Shown in pieces: positions 57,882 through 64,000 of a stretch of 64,000 bases of DNA. Source of the DNA: Colwellia sp. BRX10-3 (GTDB taxonomy: Bacteria; Pseudomonadota; Gammaproteobacteria; Enterobacterales; Alteromonadaceae); assembly GCF_014077505.1 (NCBI RefSeq), contig NZ_JACGWA010000001.1:682001-746000 (forward strand). Reading direction: 5' to 3'. The translations under genes and the position numbers were made by a program. Under the pieces are notes generated by a model, which saw only the letters and a program-made list of their open reading frames with translations, did not search any database and was not told the origin of the DNA. The first letter of the stretch is position 1; every line of letters starts with the position of its first letter.

Positions 57882-58262
57882 TCAAACTCTCCAATTATTA
57901 TCTAGCTAAAACAACAACACGTGACTAAGAAAAGTGCTTAGTTACTGTGAAGATTGCTGATCGACTAAATCAACGACAAAAAAATTGCTCTGATAATAAA
58001 GAAAACCCTTGTTTTTTACAAGGTAATTAACCTTTTCAACACAGGTTTATGCAAATAAAAGTCAATTTTTATACTCACTAAGTCAAATAAATAAAAACTA
58101 TTCGTATTTATGGTTAAATTACCCTGTTACTTATAAATAAAAATTAAACAAGAACAGCTATTTAAGATATGAGTTTTGAAATTATAAACAATGGTGAGCC
58201 AGTATTTTTCAGTGAGAAATTTAAAGCCGCAAAGTGTAATGCCACATAATTTTTTGCCATAA
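57882..58262. other. Intergenic region upstream of petA
   Basis: About 380 bp of very AT-rich sequence between petA and rpsI. It holds a petA promoter candidate (57993-58021) overlapping a small hairpin, CCTTG/CAAGG. A 27-codon frame on the plus strand (58169-58252) has no ribosome-binding site. No RNA gene was recognised. Confidence 0.5.
57993..58021 (-). promoter_or_regulatory. Candidate petABC promoter
   Basis: On the minus strand: TTGTAA, a 17-bp spacer and TATTAT, 112 bp upstream of the petA start. Confidence 0.42.
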
Positions 58263-58286
58263 AAAAACCGGCAGAAGCCGGTTTTT
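58263..58286 (-). terminator. Terminator of rplM-rpsI
   Basis: A 10-bp stem, AAAAACCGGC / GCCGGTTTTT with a 4-base loop, 20 bp after the rpsI stop. Confidence 0.9.
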
Positions 58287-58306
58287 GAAATAACATAACG
58301 TAAAAA

Positions 58307-58699
58307 TTAACGTTTTGAAAATTGTGGCTTTTTACGAGCCTTGTGTAGACCAACTTTCTTACGTTCAACTTTACGAGCATCACGAGTAACGAAACCAGCA
58401 TTACGTAGAGCACTACGTAAAGTTTCGTCAAACTCCATTAATGCACGAGTAATACCGTGACGAATTGCGCCAGCTTGACCAGAAATACCACCACCAGTTA
58501 CAGTGATGTTAAAGTCAAACTTTTCTAACATTTCAACTAAGTCTAATGGTTGACGAACAACCATACGAGCCGTTTCACGACCAAAGTATACAGAAATGTC
58601 ACGTTTGTTAATTGTGATTGCACCGTTACCAGCTTTCATGAACACACGAGCAGTTGAGCTCTTGCGACGACCAGTACCGTAATATTGATTATCAGCCAT
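58307..58699 (-). CDS. rpsI: 30S ribosomal protein S9
   Basis: A 130-residue protein, same length as in E. coli. [15 protein letters not shown] at the N-terminus and RKKPQFSKR at the C-terminus, whose last Arg reaches the P-site tRNA, are diagnostic. It starts 3 bp after rplM in the standard L13-S9 operon. Confidence 0.98.
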   Translation of the reverse strand: MADNQYYGTGRRKSSTARVFMKAGNGAITINKRDISVYFGRETARMVVRQPLDLVEMLEKFDFNITVTGGGISGQAGAIRHGITRALMEFDETLRSALRNAGFVTRDARKVERKKVGLHKARKKPQFSKR

Positions 58700-58702
58700 T
58701 GC

Positions 58703-59131
58703 TTACAGCTCCAAAAGTTGTGGTTGTTGTGCAGTATGTTTATGTTCAGTACCCGCGTAAACTTTAAGCTTACGGAACATTTCACGACCTAAAGGACCTT
58801 TAGGTAACATACCCTTAACTGCGAATTCAATAACGCGCTCTGGAGCTTTTTCGATTAGCTTTTCAAAGCTAATTTGCTTAAGACCACCAACAAATTCTGT
58901 ATGCGAGTAGTAAATTTTACCCTTCGCTTTATTACCAGTTACTCTTACTTTCTCAGCATTGATAACAACGATGTAATCGCCAGTATCTACATGAGGAGTA
59001 TATTCTGCTTTATGCTTACCGCGTAAACGGCTTGCAATTTCAGTAGCGATACGACCTAAAGTTTTATCTTCGGCGTCCACTAAGAACCATTCGCGTTGTA
59101 CGCTTTCTGGTTTAGCTACAAAAGTTTTCAT
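58703..59131 (-). CDS. rplM: 50S ribosomal protein L13
   Basis: A 142-residue protein, same length as E. coli L13. It begins [20 protein letters not shown] and contains [16 protein letters not shown] and [10 protein letters not shown]. The ATG at 59131 is chosen by family length; the open frame starts 12 bp earlier. An early assembler of the 50S subunit. The transcript has a leader of about 145 nt from a promoter near 59282. Confidence 0.97.
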   Translation of the reverse strand: MKTFVAKPESVQREWFLVDAEDKTLGRIATEIASRLRGKHKAEYTPHVDTGDYIVVINAEKVRVTGNKAKGKIYYSHTEFVGGLKQISFEKLIEKAPERVIEFAVKGMLPKGPLGREMFRKLKVYAGTEHKHTAQQPQLLEL

Positions 59132-59281
59132 TAAAAAACCCAATTATATAAATGTTACTTAAATAATAACCTAAGAAAACCTTAAGTTATCCGTTAAAGA
59201 CTACGCTATTGCCCCTTCGAGCATCGAGTCCGTTGCCAGTCCTCTGGAAAAAGAACAAGCTTTGTAACGTAGGGAGGCCGG

Positions 59282-59310
59282 ATTATACAGAACAATAATC
59301 AAAAGATCAC
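59282..59310 (-). promoter_or_regulatory. Candidate rplM-rpsI promoter
   Basis: On the minus strand a perfect TATAAT with GTGATC 17 bp upstream. The GC-richer start of the leader after it, and the position about 150 nt before L13, fit a ribosomal operon with an autoregulatory leader; no known L13 leader structure was confirmed. Confidence 0.55.
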
Positions 59311-59361
59311 GCCTATTTTTTAATCTTTTTGTCACTAAAGCGAAATAATCAAAAAAAAGCA

Positions 59362-60333
59362 TTAACCTGCATTAAATGCTTTACTCAATCGTTTTTTATC
59401 CTGGTCTAATGTGCTTAATTGTAATTTAACATAGCTAAGCATATGAGCTTCAATGCGTGGAGATAACTCTGGATAAAGTGCTTTAAGTTGCATTAGGGCT
59501 GAGACAGTTGCCAGTTTGTAAGCTCGGCTTGCCAATAAACTGGCTTCTTGAGCATAAATTGGCCGCCAAAGCTTATCGGGCAATTCTCTACCTTTTGTTT
59601 TTGTGTACGCTTTAGCTATTTCTTTCATAAGCAAAGCGCCGTATCTGTAGCTCTCGCTAATATCAGTAAAGGCAATTATGGCTTTTTCATCTTGCTGGAT
59701 TCTGGCATAGATTTCTGCGTCTATTATATTAGCAAAAGGCTTTTGCCTAGTCATAAAGGCATTTATAAAATATTTGTTCACTGTCCGCATTGAAAACAAT
59801 TCTGCCCGCCAAGTATTTACCTCTAATTGATTGGTTGTTTGCCAAGGCATTATTGCCTGCTCGTAAGCCGGATATTGTTGTGAAGATTTTTTAGCATGCG
59901 TGCATAAATCAAGGGTGATTTCTGGGTGATACTGTTTAATTATTTGCAAACGCTTTTTATAAGCAAACGCATAAACCTCGCTAAAAATAAGATAATACAA
60001 CTTGTTACTATTTTGTAAGATTAATTTTTCGCTGTCGTCTGTTAGTGTTTTATTAATTATCGCTTGATCAATAATATATTGATTAAACAATGGAAAACTT
60101 GAGTTTATGGTATTTTTTACCGCTTGCTGATTTTGGCTACAAGCAGAGTTAAACAATTGAGCTCGCCACACTAAATATTCGCTCTGCCACATAGCAGCAA
60201 TAGCCTCTGGTAAATATTTTTTTGTTATATCAAGAGACTTTCTATAAGGGTTATCAGCAGGCTCAGCCAACACATTTAACGTAAATAGCGCAATTAAAAC
60301 AGCGCCGTAGTGGATAATCTTTTTAGTTAGCAT
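59362..60333 (-). CDS. Unknown exported protein between rplM and zapE
   Basis: A 323-residue protein with a signal peptide (about 1-23, IIHYGAVLIALFTLNVLA). The mature part is almost wholly helical by composition, rich in Gln, Lys, Leu, Tyr and Ala, with two Cys (NSACSQNQ and LDLCTHAK) that could pair in the periplasm. I recognise no domain. In E. coli, rplM is directly followed upstream by zapE; here this gene is inserted in that otherwise conserved row. A gap of 60 bp separates it from zapE. Confidence 0.75.
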   Translation of the reverse strand: MLTKKIIHYGAVLIALFTLNVLAEPADNPYRKSLDITKKYLPEAIAAMWQSEYLVWRAQLFNSACSQNQQAVKNTINSSFPLFNQYIIDQAIINKTLTDDSEKLILQNSNKLYYLIFSEVYAFAYKKRLQIIKQYHPEITLDLCTHAKKSSQQYPAYEQAIMPWQTTNQLEVNTWRAELFSMRTVNKYFINAFMTRQKPFANIIDAEIYARIQQDEKAIIAFTDISESYRYGALLMKEIAKAYTKTKGRELPDKLWRPIYAQEASLLASRAYKLATVSALMQLKALYPELSPRIEAHMLSYVKLQLSTLDQDKKRLSKAFNAG

Positions 60334-60393
60334 TTACATGAACTCCATTTCAATTTAAAACCGCTAAACAGCGAATAACTCATCATTAATATA

Positions 60394-61509
60394 TTAAGGT
60401 AAATGTTCACTGGCTAAATAGCTATGCGACTGCATTTCTTGCAATCGACTTAAACACCGCTTGAATTCAAACGTTAAGCGGCCTTCTAAATATAAACACT
60501 CTAGAGCGACTTCCGCTGAGATAATTAATTTAACATGGCGTTCATAAAACTCATCAACTAAAGCAATGAACCGACGCGTACTATCATCATTATCAACGCC
60601 CATTTGCGTAACATTTGCCAGTAATACTGTATGATATAAGCGGCTCAGTTCCATATAATCGCGCTGACTTCGCGCAGATTCACACAGGGTTGAAAAATCA
60701 AAATGCACTACACCATCCGACTCTTGAATCGTGGTTAGCGAGCGGTTATTAATGTTAATAACCTTACCCTTTTCACCGGCTTCAATCGACAACTGTTGAA
60801 AATACTGCATTAAATTTTCATCGGCTTGTTGATCTAAAGGGTAATGAAATATTTCAGCTTGCTCTAAGGTGCGCAGTCGATAATCAACACCACTATCCAC
60901 GTTAATAACATCACAACATTGATTAATTAACTTTATTGCTGGCAGGAAGCGTTCACGCTGCAAGCCATTGCGATATAACTCATCAGGAATAATGTTTGAT
61001 GTAGCAACAAGCGTGACATTGTGGGCAAATAACTCTTCAAACAAAGTGCCTAAAATCATAGCGTCGGTAATATCTGACACAAAAAACTCATCAAAACAAA
61101 TAATACAGGTTTCATCGGCAAAGCGTTTAGCAATAACCTTAAGCGGATCTGACTGCCCTTGTAGCGATTTCAATTCTTCATGCACACGATGCATAAAGCG
61201 ATGAAAATGCACTCGCATTTTATTCTGAAATGGTAAACAATCATAAAAGGTATCAACAAGGTAAGTTTTACCTCGGCCAACACCGCCCCAAAAATAAATA
61301 CCTTTTATCAGCTTTATTTCCGGTTTCGCTACAACTCTCTTCCAGTTATTTAATACTTTTTTAAAACCGGTTACCGGTAAAGGTTGAGTAATTAAATCGT
61401 CGTAAAGGCGTTGCAAATTTTTAACGGCATTTTCTTGTGCCGCATCAAAATGAAAATCATCGCGGGTTAAATCTTGCGTATACTTGCCAATTGGAGATAA
61501 TTTAATCAT
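60394..61509 (-). CDS. zapE: Cell division ATPase ZapE (AFG1 family)
   Basis: A 371-residue P-loop ATPase (E. coli 375). Walker A GGVGRGKT (residues 75-82), Walker B CFDEFFVSD (about 138-146) and a sensor segment VATSNIIPDELYRNGLQRE are present. ZapE reaches the Z-ring late and destabilises FtsZ filaments in a nucleotide-dependent manner. It is divergent from zapG with 180 bp between them, as in E. coli. Confidence 0.95.
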   Translation of the reverse strand: MIKLSPIGKYTQDLTRDDFHFDAAQENAVKNLQRLYDDLITQPLPVTGFKKVLNNWKRVVAKPEIKLIKGIYFWGGVGRGKTYLVDTFYDCLPFQNKMRVHFHRFMHRVHEELKSLQGQSDPLKVIAKRFADETCIICFDEFFVSDITDAMILGTLFEELFAHNVTLVATSNIIPDELYRNGLQRERFLPAIKLINQCCDVINVDSGVDYRLRTLEQAEIFHYPLDQQADENLMQYFQQLSIEAGEKGKVININNRSLTTIQESDGVVHFDFSTLCESARSQRDYMELSRLYHTVLLANVTQMGVDNDDSTRRFIALVDEFYERHVKLIISAEVALECLYLEGRLTFEFKRCLSRLQEMQSHSYLASEHLP

Positions 61510-61689
61510 TTAACAGCCGTTTAATTAGTACTAACTTTATTTTTTTATAACGTTTACACAAACTACACTTGAAATATATTTTTTTGCAAATATATTCATT
61601 AGGAAAGTAGCGTGAAGCACGTTATATTAAATTGGATTGAAGGTTATTTTCTCTAATTTTTTCCATGAATACAATGAAGGTAAAGAAAT

Positions 61690-62154
61690 ATGAATGTTGT
61701 TTTAGGACTCGGGCTATTTATCGTTGGTGCAATTATCGGTTTTTTTGCTAGCAGAATACTTTTTTCATCTACTCAAGAAACACAGAAACTCGCGGCTAAA
61801 GCCAGTCAAAGTGAATCAGAATTAGCACGGTATAAACTTGATGTCGCAGAGCATCTTGAAAACTCAGCCAATTTACTTGGGCAAATGAACAGTACTTGCC
61901 AAGTGGCTATGGCACAAATGGCGCAAAGTACTCAACTGTTGCAACAAGCCACACCAGATAACATTGAAAACATGCCATTTTTCTCTAAAGAAACACAAGA
62001 ACAATTAGCACAAACTGTGAACTTGCGACATAACAAAAGTGTGCGTAAAAATGATGAAACAGCGTCAGAGCCACCTCTTGATTATTCCGGCGCCCCCAGT
62101 GGCTTGTTTGATGACAAGAAACATAGTGTTACAAATTCTGAGACCAATAATTAG
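61690..62154 (+). CDS. zapG: Z-ring associated protein ZapG (YhcB, DUF1043)
   Basis: A 154-residue protein with one N-terminal membrane segment (about 4-24, LGLGLFIVGAIIGFFASRIL) and a cytoplasmic coiled coil (about 30-95), then a low-complexity tail. The layout and place before degQ match YhcB/ZapG, which links cell division with envelope growth. The putative sigma-E promoter of degQ overlaps its stop codon. Confidence 0.9.
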   Translation: MNVVLGLGLFIVGAIIGFFASRILFSSTQETQKLAAKASQSESELARYKLDVAEHLENSANLLGQMNSTCQVAMAQMAQSTQLLQQATPDNIENMPFFSKETQEQLAQTVNLRHNKSVRKNDETASEPPLDYSGAPSGLFDDKKHSVTNSETNN

Positions 62155-62182
62155 GAACTAATTTTTTTATTCCATGTCTTTA
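62154..62182 (+). promoter_or_regulatory. Candidate sigma-E promoter of degQ
   Basis: GGAACTA, a 15-bp spacer, then GTCTTTA, against the sigma-E pattern GGAACTT-N15-GTCTAA. It lies about 97 nt upstream of degQ and would tie the protease to envelope stress. Confidence 0.45.
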
Positions 62183-62278
62183 ATTGGGTGATAGTAACAG
62201 GATTAACTCGCTAAACATTAACTAAACATCGAGTTGTTCCTGTTTCTTTAAATACTTTAATTAGGAGTTTTCTGTTAT

Positions 62279-63640
62279 ATGAAAAATTTATCAGTTTTAA
62301 TTAATACTGTTTTACTTTCCTCTACACTTGCCATGGCAAGCTTACCCGTACAAGCCGAATTACCTCAATCGCTAAATGGGCAAAATATGCCTAGCCTTGC
62401 ACCTATGCTTGAAAAGGTAACTCCGGGTGTTGTACTAATATCAGTTCGCGGTACCCATGAAGTTGAACAACGTGTACCCGATGCATTTAAATTTTTCTTT
62501 GGTAATCCTCGCCAAGGTAAAGGCCAACAAAAAGAACGACAATTTCGCGGTTTAGGCTCAGGGGTTATTCTAGACGCTGACAAAGGTTATATCGTCACTA
62601 ACAGTCACGTAATAAATGATGCAGACGAAATTCAAATTACTTTAAAAGATGGTCGCCAACTTGAAGCAAAAAAAATTGGTGGCGACGAAGCTAGCGATAT
62701 CGCTTTATTACAAATAAAAGCAGATGATCTTGTTGCAGTAAAAATTGCTGACTCTGATAATTTACGTGTTGGTGATTTTGCTGTTGCCATCGGGAGTCCA
62801 TTTGGCTTAGGACAAACCGTTACCTCTGGTATTGTTAGTGCGTTAGGTCGCAGCGGTCTCAACATTGAAAACTACGAAGATTTCATTCAAACCGATGCCG
62901 CGATTAATAGCGGAAATTCAGGCGGCGCCTTAATCAACTTGCGTGGTGAATTAATCGGTATCAATACCGCTATTTTAGGCCCTAACGGTGGCAATGTCGG
63001 TATTGGTTTTGCCATTCCAAGTAATATGGTACAAAACCTGGTAAATCAAATAATTGAGTTTGGTGAAGTTCGACGCGGTGTTTTAGGTGTTGCTGGTCGC
63101 AGTGTCAATAGTGAAATTGCCAAAGCAATGGAGCTTGATGTTAGCCAAGGTGGTTTTGTTGAACAAGTCACTCCAGATTCAGCCGCTGATGAAGCCGGTA
63201 TTAGAGCTGGCGATGTTATTATTAAAGTTAACGGTAAAATGATTAAAACCTTTAACGCACTTAGAGGTAAAATTGGTTCAATTGGCGCTGGGCAAACTGT
63301 AAAAATAACCGTGATAAGAAAAGACGGTAAAGAAAAGACCTATGATGTCACGTTGAAAAAGTCTGAAATGGCAAATATAGAAGCAGCGAGTTTACATCGC
63401 ATGCTGGATGGTGCTGAACTGGAAAATAACAGCCAAGGCAATGGCATTACAGTTGCTGAAATAGCTGAAAATAGCCCTGCTGCCGCAGTTGGTTTACGTA
63501 AAGGTGATGTAATTAATGGCATTAATCGCCAACGTATCAATAATATAGGTGAGTTACGTAGCTACTTAAATGATCATAAAGGTGTTTTTGCACTGAATGT
63601 TCAGCGCAACAACTCTTCATTGTTCTTAATGATTCGTTAG
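62279..63640 (+). CDS. degQ: Periplasmic serine protease DegQ (HtrA family)
   Basis: A 453-residue protein (E. coli DegQ 455). Signal peptide about 1-26 (ending PVQA). The trypsin-like domain carries the catalytic triad: His in VTNSHVIND (near 109), Asp in ASDIALLQI (near 139) and Ser in NSGNSGGALINLRG (near 214). Two PDZ domains follow (about 260-350 and 375-450), the second ending LFLMIR. It degrades or refolds misfolded periplasmic proteins. It could be named DegP; linkage to zapE-zapG favours DegQ. A terminator follows. Confidence 0.95.
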   Translation: MKNLSVLINTVLLSSTLAMASLPVQAELPQSLNGQNMPSLAPMLEKVTPGVVLISVRGTHEVEQRVPDAFKFFFGNPRQGKGQQKERQFRGLGSGVILDADKGYIVTNSHVINDADEIQITLKDGRQLEAKKIGGDEASDIALLQIKADDLVAVKIADSDNLRVGDFAVAIGSPFGLGQTVTSGIVSALGRSGLNIENYEDFIQTDAAINSGNSGGALINLRGELIGINTAILGPNGGNVGIGFAIPSNMVQNLVNQIIEFGEVRRGVLGVAGRSVNSEIAKAMELDVSQGGFVEQVTPDSAADEAGIRAGDVIIKVNGKMIKTFNALRGKIGSIGAGQTVKITVIRKDGKEKTYDVTLKKSEMANIEAASLHRMLDGAELENNSQGNGITVAEIAENSPAAAVGLRKGDVINGINRQRINNIGELRSYLNDHKGVFALNVQRNNSSLFLMIR

Positions 63641-63700
63641 TAGAAACCAACAAGTGGCTTTCATTGATCTATAAAGCCACGTTACTCAACACTAAGAACT

Positions 63701-63722
63701 AAGCCTGTCTAACAACAGGCTT
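63701..63722 (+). terminator. Terminator of degQ
   Basis: An 8-bp stem, AAGCCTGT / ACAGGCTT with loop CTAACA, followed by TTTTTT, 60 bp past the degQ stop. The remaining 63723-63962 region is AT-rich and holds no recognised gene; it should contain the promoter of the next gene. Confidence 0.88.
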
Positions 63723-63962
63723 TTTTATCGCTCGAAATCTCACACCATCATCAGTTTAAGGTTTTATCTGACTTTGGTTATAGCTTATTTTAAAAGATTA
63801 GAATATTACAAATGAGAAAAATAACCTGAACAGAGGGCCTATATTTTAGGGTAGCTTACGCGAGGTTAGTTACCCGGTATTTGGGCAGTTGTATATATAT
63901 GCTATTATAGCGTAACCTATTTTTTATAGTTAATATTTTAACACTTCAAATAAAGGCTTTAT

Positions 63963-64000
63963 ATGAAATTAACTTCTTTCCAATCTAAAATATTAATCGC
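63963..64000 (+). CDS. Start of a further gene, cut by the right edge
   Basis: An ATG at 63963, with AAAGG about 7 nt upstream, begins MKLTSFQSKILIA and runs off the window. The basic-then-hydrophobic opening suggests a membrane protein such as a sensor kinase or c-di-GMP enzyme. It does not look like degS, the gene expected after degQ in E. coli. Too little is present for a functional call. Confidence 0.42.
   Translation, partial: MKLTSFQSKILI

Noticed and set aside
58169-58252. A 27-codon plus-strand frame (MSFEIINNGEP...) between petA and rpsI.
   Set aside because: It has no ribosome-binding site, no recognised relative, and short frames are expected by chance.
58162-58431. An 89-codon minus-strand frame overlapping the end of rpsI.
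   Set aside because: It is out of frame with, and largely inside, the certain S9 gene.

Overview
The window looks like chromosomal DNA of a marine gammaproteobacterium of the order Alteromonadales, most likely family Colwelliaceae (Colwellia/Thalassotalea type). This is inferred from AT-rich sequence, a complete MSHA type IV pilus cluster, the flagellar protein MotX beside rnr, a PEP-CTERM protein and the overall gene order. No rRNA, tRNA, insertion sequence, prophage or CRISPR array was found.

Layout. 1-8.4 kb (minus): yhdP (cut by the left edge), rng, maf, mreD, mreC, mreB, in the same order as in E. coli. 8.6-35.2 kb (minus): the MSHA pilus cluster, lying between mreB and csrD, which are near neighbours in E. 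coli. Its 5' half (mshI, PilN-like gene, mshJ, mshK, mshL, mshM, mshN, mshE, mshG, mshF) encodes the assembly machine. Its 3' half encodes the pilins (mshB, mshA, an extra MshA-like pilin, mshC, mshD, mshO, mshP), then a PEP-CTERM gene and two giant MshQ-type proteins with a small lipoprotein gene between them on the other strand. 35.3-38.1 kb: a PLP enzyme and csrD. 38.4-44.5 kb (minus): rplI-rpsR-priB-rpsF, rlmB, rnr, motX. 44.8-46.2 kb: a diguanylate cyclase followed by the frameshifted tail of an HD-GYP phosphodiesterase. 46.4-54 kb: M28 peptidase, erpA, a membrane/coiled-coil protein, a ClC channel, hemJ-like, pyrB, hemL. 54-64 kb: sspB, sspA, the cytochrome bc1 operon petABC, rpsI-rplM, an unknown exported protein, zapE, zapG, degQ and the first codons of another gene.

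Themes. Several genes bear on attachment and cyclic-di-GMP: the MSHA motor ATPase MshE has the N-terminal RLG-type c-di-GMP-binding signature, CsrD carries degenerate GGDEF/EAL motifs, a DUF484-like/GGDEF cyclase has an intact I-site, and an HD-GYP gene is decayed.

The most unusual part is the double mshQ locus. Two proteins with unrelated N-terminal ectodomains share an 896-bp 3' tract in which I find one mismatch. The tract stops abruptly inside the stop codon on one side and passes into much more diverged homologous sequence on the other, as expected from recent gene conversion. The larger protein carries seven discoidin-like modules, three of which have a textbook 12-residue EF-hand calcium loop at an exact 112-residue spacing, followed by a second family of 57-residue modules. 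This suggests an adhesin pair with exchangeable heads and a homogenised pilus-side tail.
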